Assembly: GCF_020923495.1 (NCBI RefSeq)
Contig: NZ_CP064048.1
Span: forward strand, 583,501-647,500
DNA length: 64,000 bases
Direction: 5' to 3'
Origin: Brevibacillus sedimenti
GTDB taxonomy: Bacteria > Bacillota > Bacilli > Brevibacillales > Brevibacillaceae
The notes below the pieces were generated by a model. The model worked only from the letters and a program-made list of their open reading frames with translations. It had not been told where the DNA came from and made no database searches. Each line of letters starts with the position of its first letter. The stretch's first letter is position 1. The position numbers were made by a program, and so were the translations under genes. Shown here piece after piece: positions 34,990-43,084 of this stretch.

Positions 34990-37343
34990 GGACGCATCAC
35001 CTTTCCTTCCACGCTGATCACCGGGGTGCCGAGGTGGCGGTAATCTTCATACCGGTGCGAAAACTTGATCCGAAGCGTGCCTTCGGGCGAGAGGTACACC
35101 GGCGTCTTGTCCCCGGTCATCGTGTTGTTGGCAAACGCCTTTTCGAACGGATCAAATTTATGGGTCTTCCAGTTGTACACCTGTTTATCAAACTGCGTAT
35201 TGCTGTCCGACCAGGTGTAGAGGTAAATGTTCGTGATCTTCACCTGTTTGTCCCCAAGTTCGATCGGGAAGTCAAGCGTGATCTCGCCCGCCTGCATCAT
35301 ATACCCGTCGTCGCGTTCATCAACCTTCACCGAACTGCTCGTTTTGATAGGCACAATCGTTCCGGGCGGGTAGACAATATGGCCGTCCGTGGAGGGCTTC
35401 AGCGACAGCGGCTGCGTCACCAACGTCAGGCTTTCCGTCTGAGACCGCCTGTTCTTCACGTCCGTCTCCACCGCAAGGGTCTGTGTCCAGCCAAAAAGCA
35501 TGAGTGACGCCGGCCGGAAGCCGCTTCCTCGATCCAAATCGTGGATCATCTCGCCTTCCCGACTCGTTTCATACGGGTCGTACCAGTCCACGTGCGGCGG
35601 GAGAATATCGGTTCTGGACTGATAGACAGAATTGTCTATTTGTGCCGGATTAAACGGCAGGTTGACCTGGACACTCGATCCCGGCGCCAGTTCGGGCACC
35701 TTTTGCACGTTGCGGCCCGAGACGATGACGACGTCCCGCAGCGCATACTTTGACTTGTTGGTCACCGTCCCTTTGACGGTGCCGTCGGCGTAGACCAGAT
35801 CGGCCTCAAACAAACCAGCGTCGGTGACGATGTGCTCCATCCCCACCTTGCGCATGGACCAAAACTCGACGTCGCGGAACTGCACGAGCGACCGATCCGA
35901 CTGCATCGAGACCCACGCCTTCGTCGACGCTTCACCGAGGTAATGGTGCTGAATCGGCCACACCTTGCCGTCGCCCTTTACTTCCAGCTCATAGTCGCCG
36001 CTCGTCGGCACAAACAGCGCCGTGACCGCCTTGGCCCGCGCCTGTCCGTCCCCCTGCAAGTGGATGATGCCGGTTTGATGCACGAGCGCGCCAGTTCCCC
36101 GCTGCAGCGCGCCGTACGAAAAAATAGCGACGCCGGTGATGACGGCAAACACCGGGACAACCACCCACATGTAGCCCTGCTTTCGCTTGCGGCGCAGCAG
36201 GTAATAGAAGACCGGACCCGCCAGCAGCGCGTAGCAGCCAAAAAACAGCGCTGTCCACTTCACGTCCGGCAATTTCAGCTGGGGAACGCGGTCGGCGGCC
36301 TGGTTTAATCCCCACATGCCATCCATGGGATCTCTTTCTGTTCGTTGCAGTGATGAGCCAAACGCCTTGGTCAGCGTCTCCGCCCAGAAACGGCTGTTGC
36401 CGCTCCAGCTTGCCACCGGCTCTTCCGACAGGTCGTAGGCAACGTACAGCACTTTGCCCTCACCCAGCGAACGCACCGCCATTAACGGAACGCCCCCCTC
36501 CGCATGGACCACGCTGCCCGTTTTCAGACGTCCCGCACTGATCGTAAACGGCTTTTCCAGCACAAGCGGCTTGTTTTTCTCCACCGCCAGACTGGAAAAA
36601 GCGGTCAGGCTCGTAACACCGGTCACCTCTACCGGCGAAAGGTCGGCAAGCACCCCCGCCGTCTTGTTGTAGTGGGCACCGCCGGCCAGCACGAGCATGC
36701 CTCCCCCCGCTGTCCAGTCGCGGATCGCCTGCACCTGCTGTCCATTTAACCCGTCCAGGGCAAAATTGTTCAAAACCAGAATGTCGAGCATTTCCAACTG
36801 CACTTTTGAAGTCGGGATCTGCTCCGGTTGCATCGGCAGGACCCGCACCGGATTGGGTAAGACCGATTGGGGCATCGCCCCAAGGAAGTTGGCGGTGTCA
36901 ACGTCGGCCGCCAGCACGCCCACGAACAGCGTGTCCGGACCATGCCGGCGTCCGCCGATTTTCGTTTGGGCCACGATCTCATCGCCTTGAATCAGGGCCA
37001 CGTATCCGAATGGGTCGATCGCGTTGCCCGGTACGGTGATCGTTACCTGCTTGGTCGCTCCTTTGGCGACGGATACAGGCTGGTAGTACCCTACAGAAAA
37101 GTCGTCATTCTTACTTCCGGCTACGACCAGACTGCCTTCCACATCCGCTCCGCCATTGCTGACTGTCACCTGAACCGGGACCACGCCTGCTTGCTTGTAC
37201 TCACCGCGAATGCCGGGCGTGACGCCCAGTTGTACAGATGATTCCGCATGTACCGTTGCTGCCCGGCTGTCGGGCGGTCCGGCCAACAGCAGCAGGCAGA
37301 CACATATGTGCAGCAGCCAGTGCTTGGACTTCGCCATATTCAT
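34986..37343 (-). CDS. Large secreted/membrane protein with GATase1-like domain, first gene of the envelope operon
   Basis: No named family is certain. The 785-aa product has a signal peptide (hydrophobic core HICVCLLLLAGPP, likely cut after HA near residue 33). A beta-rich N-terminal domain precedes a GATase1-like segment (ILVLNNFALDGL, GGGMLVLAGGAHY), two adjacent membrane helices (about residues 368-385 and 393-412), and a C-terminal beta-rich region. The same GATase-like arrangement recurs in the last gene of the operon. The ATG at 37343 follows GGAGGT. It is likely an extracytoplasmic partner of the adjacent ABC exporter. Confidence 0.78.
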   Translation of the reverse strand: MNMAKSKHWLLHICVCLLLLAGPPDSRAATVHAESSVQLGVTPGIRGEYKQAGVVPVQVTVSNGGADVEGSLVVAGSKNDDFSVGYYQPVSVAKGATKQVTITVPGNAIDPFGYVALIQGDEIVAQTKIGGRRHGPDTLFVGVLAADVDTANFLGAMPQSVLPNPVRVLPMQPEQIPTSKVQLEMLDILVLNNFALDGLNGQQVQAIRDWTAGGGMLVLAGGAHYNKTAGVLADLSPVEVTGVTSLTAFSSLAVEKNKPLVLEKPFTISAGRLKTGSVVHAEGGVPLMAVRSLGEGKVLYVAYDLSEEPVASWSGNSRFWAETLTKAFGSSLQRTERDPMDGMWGLNQAADRVPQLKLPDVKWTALFFGCYALLAGPVFYYLLRRKRKQGYMWVVVPVFAVITGVAIFSYGALQRGTGALVHQTGIIHLQGDGQARAKAVTALFVPTSGDYELEVKGDGKVWPIQHHYLGEASTKAWVSMQSDRSLVQFRDVEFWSMRKVGMEHIVTDAGLFEADLVYADGTVKGTVTNKSKYALRDVVIVSGRNVQKVPELAPGSSVQVNLPFNPAQIDNSVYQSRTDILPPHVDWYDPYETSREGEMIHDLDRGSGFRPASLMLFGWTQTLAVETDVKNRRSQTESLTLVTQPLSLKPSTDGHIVYPPGTIVPIKTSSSVKVDERDDGYMMQAGEITLDFPIELGDKQVKITNIYLYTWSDSNTQFDKQVYNWKTHKFDPFEKAFANNTMTGDKTPVYLSPEGTLRIKFSHRYEDYRHLGTPVISVEGKVMRP

Positions 37344-37641
37344 TTCCGCATAACCTCCGCGAACAAATTTGTCGTTTACCTGTAATGACGTATGAATTCG
37401 ACAAATGGCTACAAGTTGGATTCAAATCAATTGCCCTTTGTCAAAATATACAAACTTATCGCCGTAAAAATAAAGGATAAAATGCTGCCAGTCCCTGTGA
37501 TGAAGAAGGTGCTGGACCAGCAGGCCCGGCAGCAAAAAAGACACCGCCAAAAAGCGGTGCCGGAGGATGGAACATACCGTATGGGGACGTGAAATGGCGA
37601 CTCGAAGCACCCGACTGCTCACGCTGCCCTACGGGATGTGA
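37344..37641. other. Intergenic region upstream of the envelope operon
   Basis: No gene is seen. The right half has the terminator of the small membrane gene (37533-37560). The left half is AT-rich with TTGACA and TATATT words on the minus strand, but none at a convincing -35/-10 spacing, so the operon promoter is not assigned. Confidence 0.55.
37533..37560 (-). terminator. Terminator of the TetR-SMR operon
   Basis: CACCGC and GCGGTG (37542-37559) form a stem around CAAAAA, and the minus-strand tail is TCTTTTTTGC. It lies about 80 nt after the last stop of the operon. Confidence 0.75.
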
Positions 37642-37935
37642 TCAAGCCTTGCCCGGAGCCGATACGACGGGCTGCTCCCGAAAAAAACGAGGCAGAAAGA
37701 ACTGCGGATAGATCAACAGGTACAGGTTGGGAATCCACCAAACCGGATCAAAATCCCCTTTGAACAGCCAAAAGGAGATCGCCTGCAGACCGGAACAGGA
37801 CGTCAGCACCAGCGAGATCAGCGCCAACGGCCGCCAGCAGCTGTTTTTCCTGCGGTACGCGTACAGACTGGCAAATCCGGTGATCGAGATGAACAGATCG
37901 AGAAAAACCCTGTCAGCCGCTTCATTTGGCCTCAC
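37642..37935 (-). CDS. Small membrane protein downstream of the SMR exporter
   Basis: I do not recognise the family. The product of about 97 aa has three hydrophobic stretches (FLDLFISITGFASLYAY, PLALISLVLTSCSGLQAI, WIPNLYLLIYPQFFL) and a basic start. The reading frame overlaps the end of the SMR gene. The GTG at 37935 is my best start, but the ribosome site is poor and a TTG slightly upstream is possible. It is last in the TetR-SMR operon and ends before a terminator. Confidence 0.5.
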   Translation of the reverse strand: MRPNEAADRVFLDLFISITGFASLYAYRRKNSCWRPLALISLVLTSCSGLQAISFWLFKGDFDPVWWIPNLYLLIYPQFFLPRFFREQPVVSAPGKA

Positions 37936-38302
37936 TCTCCGCCACAACGCCTTTTTCCGGCCCGGCCGAAGCGCTTTCCCCGTGCGCCGCGCCACTCAAA
38001 TTCAGCATTACGCAGCCGACGATGATGAGCGCGATGGCGATGATTTTTTGCGCAGTGAGCACATCCTTGAAAAACAGGAAGCCGATGACGGCAATCGCCG
38101 CCGTCCCCACTCCCGACCAGATCGCGTATGCCGTGCCCACCTCAAGCTGTTTGAGCGCCATGCTCAACGACGAAAAACTGATGACGTAAAACACGAACAT
38201 CAATACGGTAAAAACAGGCCGGCTAAGCCCGTTCGACAGCTTCATGAATGTGGTGCCCGCCACCTCGAAACAGATGGCCAACGCCAGATACAACCAGCTC
38301 AT
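37922..38302 (-). CDS. SMR-family multidrug/guanidinium exporter
   Basis: This 126-aa four-helix protein is a small multidrug resistance transporter (EmrE/QacC/Sug type). The essential membrane glutamate is Glu13 in ICFEVAGTTFMKLS, and the conserved Trp-Ser motif is in YAIWSGVGTA. The C-terminal tail of about 20 residues is longer than usual. Its start overlaps the TetR gene by 4 nt, so a TetR regulator and its exporter are coupled. It could export quaternary ammonium compounds or guanidinium; the sequence does not decide. Confidence 0.92.
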   Translation of the reverse strand: MSWLYLALAICFEVAGTTFMKLSNGLSRPVFTVLMFVFYVISFSSLSMALKQLEVGTAYAIWSGVGTAAIAVIGFLFFKDVLTAQKIIAIALIIVGCVMLNLSGAAHGESASAGPEKGVVAESEAK

Positions 38303-38883
38303 ACGCTCTCCTCCTGTCGTTTTTGGGTACGGACCACTCCGCCCAGCAAGATGTCGATCACCGCGTCAAGCGCCTGATCAAGAGTCATGTTGTTTCTCGT
38401 CAGCCACTGCCGGTTGATTAACTGCTCCCAGGCGCCCACATACATCTGAATCAGGATGTCCGTGTTCACCCGGCGAAACACGCCTTTGCCCATCCCTTCT
38501 TCCAAAACGGCCCGGACCTGGTCCCACTCTTCCTGAATGCACGCGTCCACGAGTGCCCACTGGGCGGGATAGTATCGCTTCAATTCGTACCACAACCGCA
38601 GGTCGGTGCCGCCAAACCCGCTCGGCACATAAGTCAGCAGCCGGCGCAGCTTCTCCGTCACATCCAGATCCTGCCGATTCACGATGGTTTCCATGCTGTC
38701 CCGCACGTCCTGAATTTCCTGTTCGATCAGATGACCAATCAGTGCTTCCTTGGACGGAAAATGGCCGTACAGTGTCTTCGTGCTGACACCCGCACGGCGC
38801 GAGAGGTCCGCCATCGTAAATTTGAGGCCTCTGGTCTGGATTTCTTCAATCGCCGCCTGAACAATGCGTTCCTGCAAGGGCAT
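38299..38883 (-). CDS. TetR-family transcriptional regulator
   Basis: This 194-aa regulator has a TetR N-terminal helix-turn-helix, FTMADLSRRAGVSTKTLYGH (about residues 20-39), then a helical ligand domain. It overlaps the SMR exporter (ATGA) and probably controls its own operon. An 8-bp inverted repeat lies between its promoter and start codon. The ATG at 38883 has AAGGAG upstream; the longer open frame crosses the promoter and is not used. Confidence 0.92.
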   Translation of the reverse strand: MPLQERIVQAAIEEIQTRGLKFTMADLSRRAGVSTKTLYGHFPSKEALIGHLIEQEIQDVRDSMETIVNRQDLDVTEKLRRLLTYVPSGFGGTDLRLWYELKRYYPAQWALVDACIQEEWDQVRAVLEEGMGKGVFRRVNTDILIQMYVGAWEQLINRQWLTRNNMTLDQALDAVIDILLGGVVRTQKRQEESV

Positions 38884-38907
38884 CCCACTCCTTCCACTCG
38901 GAAACCA

Positions 38908-38937
38908 AGGAAAATATTTTATTTCTATCATTTTCCT
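38908..38937. promoter_or_regulatory. Inverted repeat, candidate TetR operator
   Basis: AGGAAAAT (38908-38915) and ATTTTCCT (38930-38937) are perfect 8-bp arms with a 14-nt AT-rich spacer. They lie just downstream of the predicted transcription start of the TetR operon, where a repressor would block elongation or initiation. Confidence 0.45.
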
Positions 38938-38946
38938 CACGCCTGC

Positions 38947-38976
38947 AGTATAAGAGGAATGCGAGCCAAGTGTCAA
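38947..38976 (-). promoter_or_regulatory. Sigma-A promoter of the TetR-SMR operon
   Basis: TTGACA (38971-38976) is perfect and TATACT (38947-38952) is near-perfect, with an 18-nt spacer on the minus strand. It is one of the best promoters in the window. Confidence 0.7.
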
Positions 38977-39045
38977 TCCTTTCCAAACCCGCACATTTTC
39001 AAGCATGGGCAATTTTGCTATTGTTAGGAGAAAAGGAGGATTACC

Positions 39046-39627
39046 ATGAACAATCAGGACACCCCCACTGCGCCCGTGCGGTTCCTCGAGGGTGACCGGG
39101 TGTACTTGCGCCCCATCGGCCTTGACGATACCGATCTCTATTTCCGGATGCTGTTTGACCCGGAGGTGCGGAGACTGACCGGCACGCAGAAAAGCTTTAC
39201 CCGTGAACAAATATACCGATACATCGAAGGAAAAACGCAGGACCCGTCGTCGCTCCTACTGTTGATCGCCTTGCGGGAAACGGACGAGGTGATCGGCGAC
39301 ATCGCCCTGCAGAGCATCGACAACGTGAACCGCAATGCCAATATCCGTATCGCCATTAATTCCCAGGAACACCAGGGCAGGGGGCTTGGCACGGAAGCCA
39401 TGCGTCTTCTGCTCGACTACGCATTCGGGATTTTGAACCTGCACCGGATTGAGCTGAACGTCTTCTCCTACAACTCGCGGGCCATTCGCGCCTATGAAAA
39501 ACTCGGCTTTCAGCGGGAGGGCGTGCAGCGCGAAGCCTTGTACTACAACCACCAGTATCACGACTCGATCATCATGAGCATCCTGGAAGACGAATACCGA
39601 GCGCAGCACCTGAAGAAACACGTCTAG
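39046..39627 (+). CDS. GNAT-family acetyltransferase (RimJ/RimL type)
   Basis: This 193-aa protein is an N-acetyltransferase of the RimJ/RimL-like GNAT group. The acetyl-CoA P-loop is HQGRGLGTEAMRLLL (motif A), followed by HRIELNVFSYNSRAIRAYEKL and GFQREGVQREA (motif B and the C-terminal region). The target amine is unknown. AAGGAGG precedes the ATG. It is transcribed away from the TetR gene, and a weak plus-strand TTTTCA-N17-TATTGT lies in between. Confidence 0.9.
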   Translation: MNNQDTPTAPVRFLEGDRVYLRPIGLDDTDLYFRMLFDPEVRRLTGTQKSFTREQIYRYIEGKTQDPSSLLLLIALRETDEVIGDIALQSIDNVNRNANIRIAINSQEHQGRGLGTEAMRLLLDYAFGILNLHRIELNVFSYNSRAIRAYEKLGFQREGVQREALYYNHQYHDSIIMSILEDEYRAQHLKKHV

Positions 39628-39638
39628 CCGCCATAAAA

Positions 39639-39925
39639 AGACTGAAGACAAACTGTACTTTTTGCCATTGAGTTCCTCAAGGAAACAATCTACCATCGTT
39701 CCCAGGCCGGAAGGCCTGCACTTTTTACAACCAAAGGTGGAGATAAAGTACGAGCATGGAGTGATGGGCCAACCGAGCTCCTTTGACGACCTGCTTAGCG
39801 GAAAATCGAAGTCGCGGGGAAAAACAGGGGAGCACAAATCTCACTTCGTCGAACTACCAGATGTTTGCCCCCTGCACGCGTTGCGTTTTGGAGCGGACAT
39901 TACAACTTCTTTGCTGGTCGTCAAG
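39639..39925 (+). repeat. Dispersed repeat, right-truncated copy B
   Basis: This copy starts 12 nt after the acetyltransferase stop with AGACTGAAGACAAAC, the left inverted end of the family. It keeps the hairpin word CAGGCCGGAAGGCCTG and the GGAGCGGACATT region, aligning well with 55711-56040 (reverse strand) for most of its length. It stops at GTCAAG and lacks the right end. The low-GC gene pair begins 20 nt later. No terminator hairpin precedes the left end, unlike the intact copies. Confidence 0.75.
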
Positions 39926-39945
39926 ATAAAAGGGGGGAGAAATTT

Positions 39946-40422
39946 ATGAAGCTGTCTATGAAGTTGTTCAAAAGAATTTTTTCTCCTGTTTTAGCTCTGT
40001 CTGTTTTGGCGGTAGCAGTACCTACTTCTGTTTTTGCCGCAGAAACAAACACGGTGTCACAACTCAACCCTTCTGTGGCGAAGGTCAACACAGTGTCGCC
40101 AAAGGTAGAAACACAGGGTGTCAAAACTGCAGCACTCCAGAAAGCGGTATTGAAGTTAGCAGATATGCTGGAATCGCAAGCCATAAAAAAATTGCTCGAC
40201 TTTGTTGAGGATTACGGCAGTAAAAAAGTAGCAGATACTATCAGGAAATATGCCGATGATATTGCTGATACCTTGCGGACCATAGCTTCTTGGAAAGACC
40301 TTTCTATCAAAATCATTCAAGATCAAGTTAGCGGGGTGTTATATGATCTGGGAGTACCACTGAGTACAGCGAGACAGGTTGGTTGGGTCATTTCAAAATT
40401 CGTAGACTGGGTATTACTATAG
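39946..40422 (+). CDS. Small secreted protein of unknown function, low GC
   Basis: I do not recognise this 158-aa protein. It has a clear signal peptide (MKLSMKLFKRIF then a hydrophobic core, cleavage near VFA-AET). The mature part is a series of amphipathic helices ending in a hydrophobic tail (GWVISKFVDWVLL). There are no cysteines in the mature region. Base composition is visibly more AT-rich than the neighbours. The ATG follows AAAGGGGGGAG. It is followed 15 nt later by a second small low-GC gene. The size, secretion and tail would fit a secreted peptide or toxin, but this is only a suggestion. Confidence 0.65.
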   Translation: MKLSMKLFKRIFSPVLALSVLAVAVPTSVFAAETNTVSQLNPSVAKVNTVSPKVETQGVKTAALQKAVLKLADMLESQAIKKLLDFVEDYGSKKVADTIRKYADDIADTLRTIASWKDLSIKIIQDQVSGVLYDLGVPLSTARQVGWVISKFVDWVLL

Positions 40423-40437
40423 TACAAGGAGGGTGCT

Positions 40438-40755
40438 ATGTACGAGGAAAGAATCAAGGATCTTGAAGCAAAATTGAGTCTAGCCACCGACGCAATTACG
40501 TTACTCTTAGATATGGTGAACAAGGAGCATAAAAGCTTTGCGATTCTGGCCTTAGCCACTGGCTTTACTGCCGACGAGTTGGAACGCCTGGAAAAGCTGT
40601 TTTATCACGCTGGCAAATCACAGTGGGACAAGGACACATTTGTGGCAGAGTTCGAGAAGCGGCTTCCCAAAAGAAGTGCAATGTTGAAAAGCATTTTGGA
40701 AGGGCTCAAGTCAGATGGAAAGTACGTATCACTATGCGAGAAGTATTTGGATTGA
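40438..40755 (+). CDS. Small cytoplasmic protein, partner of the low-GC secreted gene
   Basis: This 105-aa protein is not recognised. It begins with a short coiled coil (YEERIKDLEAKLSLATDAI), followed by FAILALATGFTADELERLEKL, which reads like a helix-turn-helix or helical bundle, and a charged tail. AAGGAGG precedes the ATG. It is co-oriented with the secreted protein, shares its low GC, and the pair ends at an IS-derived hairpin. An immunity or regulatory role toward the secreted neighbour is possible but unsupported. Confidence 0.6.
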   Translation: MYEERIKDLEAKLSLATDAITLLLDMVNKEHKSFAILALATGFTADELERLEKLFYHAGKSQWDKDTFVAEFEKRLPKRSAMLKSILEGLKSDGKYVSLCEKYLD

Positions 40756-40760
40756 CAGAA

Positions 40761-40917
40761 GAGGCTGTCCAATAAGTCCCCAAAATAAAAAATGGGCGGA
40801 AAACCGATAAGGTTTCCGTCCATTTTTTGGCTACTTGGTTTCTTTAAGTTGATGGCAGTCAGATGGATGCTCGCCACCTTCATTAGATTATGGGCCAAGG
40901 TCACAATCCCATTTCGG
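40761..40917 (-). mobile_element. Remnant of an IS (IS1182-like) transposase 3' end
   Basis: The end GAGGCTGTCCAATAAGTCCC (40761-40780) looks like the terminal repeat of an IS1182/IS5-like element. On the minus strand the sequence encodes the tail typical of such transposases, RNGIVTLAHNLMKVASIHL, followed by the frame ending at the IS terminus. Only about 50 codons remain. The fragment joins directly to the 3' end of the MerR gene, whose stop lies at the junction. Confidence 0.65.
40787..40828. terminator. Bidirectional hairpin inside the IS remnant
   Basis: AAAAAATGGGCGGAAAACC pairs, with two mismatches, with GGTTTCCGTCCATTTTTT around GATAA. The A and T tracts would allow termination of both the plus-strand low-GC pair and the minus-strand MerR gene. 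Confidence 0.65.
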
Positions 40918-41685
40918 TCAATTAGTCTGCAGCCGGTCGCAGTAGAGTTGGACCGCTTCCCGCAAAAAGGCGGCCAGCCCTTCCCGGTATTTGTCAAACG
41001 TCGCTGTAAAGCGTTCGTCGGCTACGTACAGCTCACCCAGCCCCCTGAAAATCTCCGGTGTGCACTCGTAGTAGTAGCGGGTGATGTGCTGTCTCAGCTT
41101 TCCGACGCCTTCCTGAACCTGCGGATCGGCCGGTCCGTTTTCCATCGCCTCGACGATCCCGCGGATAACATTCTCCCATTCCCCCATGATGCGCGCCCAA
41201 TCGCTCTCTGTGTAGGCGTTCGTTCGTCTTTCCGTCTCGTCGACGATCGCGCTTCCGTACTTCGCTCTCGCTTCCGCCGCATATTTCTCCTGGTGTTCCT
41301 TGATCTTTGTCATGTCAAACCCGCCAAACATGTCCTTTTTATCCATTGTGATTCCTCCTTCAATGGAAGAGAGGGTTTTGTCCACGGTGCGGATGATCTC
41401 TTCCAATCGTTTCTTTTTTTCCAGCAGCAACTGCTTGTGGTCCCTCAACGCCTGCGCGCGGTCAAATCCGGGACTGTCCAAAATCTGCTTGATCTCCTGC
41501 AGGGGAAAGCCAAGCTCTTTGAAAAACAAAATCTGCTGCAATCTCTCCAGGTCCTCGTCGGTGTACAGCCGATACCCGGCCGGGGTTATCGCCGCCGGTT
41601 TCAGCAGCCCGATCTGGTCGTAATAATGGAGTGTCCGCACGCTCACACCTGCCAGTTCGGCCACTTCCTTCACCATGTACGGCAC
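40918..41685 (-). CDS. MerR-family regulator with TipAS ligand domain (TipAL-like)
   Basis: This 255-aa regulator has an N-terminal MerR winged helix (VKEVAELAGVSVRTLHYYDQ), a dimerisation coil (about 75-110) and a C-terminal TipAS-type domain (ENVIRGIVEAMENG, GLGELYVADERFTATFDKY). TipAL and Mta-like proteins bind thiopeptides or hydrophobic drugs and activate promoters, usually including their own. The start is a GTG at 41685 with GGAGGTG upstream; an ATG three codons later is possible. The last codons touch the IS remnant, so the C-terminus may have changed slightly. Confidence 0.88.
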   Translation of the reverse strand: MPYMVKEVAELAGVSVRTLHYYDQIGLLKPAAITPAGYRLYTDEDLERLQQILFFKELGFPLQEIKQILDSPGFDRAQALRDHKQLLLEKKKRLEEIIRTVDKTLSSIEGGITMDKKDMFGGFDMTKIKEHQEKYAAEARAKYGSAIVDETERRTNAYTESDWARIMGEWENVIRGIVEAMENGPADPQVQEGVGKLRQHITRYYYECTPEIFRGLGELYVADERFTATFDKYREGLAAFLREAVQLYCDRLQTN

Positions 41686-41732
41686 GTCATCACCTCCACC
41701 TCGATCATAATGGCTGACGCAACGTGAGGGTC

Positions 41733-41770
41733 AACAAAAAAAGGAACAGGAATCATCTGGTCCTGTCCCC
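41733..41770 (-). terminator. Terminator of mrfAB
   Basis: On the minus strand GGGACAGGA pairs with TCCTGTTCC around a 9-nt loop and is followed by eight T residues. It starts about 13 nt after the mrfB stop. Confidence 0.8.
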
Positions 41771-41782
41771 TCATTGTTTCCT

Positions 41783-43084
41783 TTACGCATGCTGTTCCAA
41801 CCGCTGCTCCAGCCGTTCGATCCGCTTGCGGTAGGCAGCTTCCTCCGCCTTGGACTTGCGGCGCAGCAGGCTGCTTTTTTTCTTCCACAGGTCAAACGCC
41901 CGCAGTGTGCAGTGCAGCGCCTGTTCATAGTCTTTAAGATGATGCTCGTAGATTTTGGCCAGCTCGACATAGACGTCTTCCGGCACGTAGCTGCCCGATC
42001 GGACCACTTCTTCCCACAACCGCATTGCCTGTTTCCAGTCTTTTTTCCGCTTGTAGCAGTGGCCCATCGCGATTGTCGCCTTCACGCCCAGCGGATGACC
42101 GCTAGTTGCGACCAATCGGTAGGCGCGGAGGGCGCTTTCGCCGTCGCCCAATGCTTCATACCAGCGGGCGATGTTGAACCGCTCCTCCGCGGAGACGTCC
42201 TCCCTGTCCCAGGCGAGCAGCAGGGAAGAGAGGCGGATGTACAGCGTGATCAAGGAGAGCACGTCCATCTCGTTGTGGGCGAGGACGCCCTTGATCGTAT
42301 CCGGGTCCTTGTCCGTGAGATAGTCAAAGTACCGGATCGGCGCCAAATAGCCGGGAAGATCGTTCTCCCGCCGGACGCCCAGCTTCTCCTGCTCGATCAG
42401 CGACAGCCGGCAGGACTCCAGATCCTCCCGCCACAGCCTCCTCGCCCCGTGCAAGAGGTCGTAATGGCCGAACGACGGCAGACGGGGCACCAGATCGCGC
42501 AGCAGCGTATGCCGCGTCTTGACCTGCGGCCAGTCAAATGACTTGCCGTTGTACGTAACCAGATCGGTCGCTGTCCGCGCCGCTTCCAGAAACGAGTGGT
42601 AGAGGGCCGCCTCCGCGTGAGGAGCGGTCAAAAAGTGCTGGCGGACGACGACGCAGTCTCCCTCGAACCGGCTGTGTCCCAGCAAAAAGACGGCATTGCC
42701 CGCTCCGCCGTGCAGACCGGTCGTCTCCGTGTCAAAAAACAGCAGGTCTTCCGCCGTTTTGCCTGCCGCCGACAGCGGATGGCGGATGCCCGCACGCTCC
42801 CAGGCGTCGATCGTCTCGTACAGCTGGGCAAACGTGTAAGCTCCATGCCGCGCCGTTACCGGGTAGCGGACCTCACGCACCATCACGTACTCGCCGTCGA
42901 GCACGTACGGTTTGGCCTGCAGGCCGGCCCACTTTTCCCGGTACGGGATTTCCAGAAGCGACGCCGTATCGGAGGCCGCCGGAGAACTGACAGCCCCGCC
43001 GGGTATCCCGTCCCCCTCCGGCTGCCTGGGGGCTTCCCGGGTGAGATGCGGTTTGAGGCGGTTCAGCTTCGCTTTAAGAGACAT
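41783..43084 (-). CDS. mrfB: MrfB (YprB) RNase H-like exonuclease with TPR tail
   Basis: This 433-aa protein has an RNase H-fold 3'-5' exonuclease domain: DTETTG (first acidic motif), VTYNGKSFDWP (second) and HNEMDVLSL (third), followed by TPR-like helices (about 290-400). In B. subtilis MrfB works with helicase MrfA in a mitomycin C excision-repair pathway separate from UvrABC. Its start overlaps the mrfA end by 11 nt. It ends in a strong terminator. Confidence 0.92.
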   Translation of the reverse strand: MSLKAKLNRLKPHLTREAPRQPEGDGIPGGAVSSPAASDTASLLEIPYREKWAGLQAKPYVLDGEYVMVREVRYPVTARHGAYTFAQLYETIDAWERAGIRHPLSAAGKTAEDLLFFDTETTGLHGGAGNAVFLLGHSRFEGDCVVVRQHFLTAPHAEAALYHSFLEAARTATDLVTYNGKSFDWPQVKTRHTLLRDLVPRLPSFGHYDLLHGARRLWREDLESCRLSLIEQEKLGVRRENDLPGYLAPIRYFDYLTDKDPDTIKGVLAHNEMDVLSLITLYIRLSSLLLAWDREDVSAEERFNIARWYEALGDGESALRAYRLVATSGHPLGVKATIAMGHCYKRKKDWKQAMRLWEEVVRSGSYVPEDVYVELAKIYEHHLKDYEQALHCTLRAFDLWKKKSSLLRRKSKAEEAAYRKRIERLEQRLEQHA

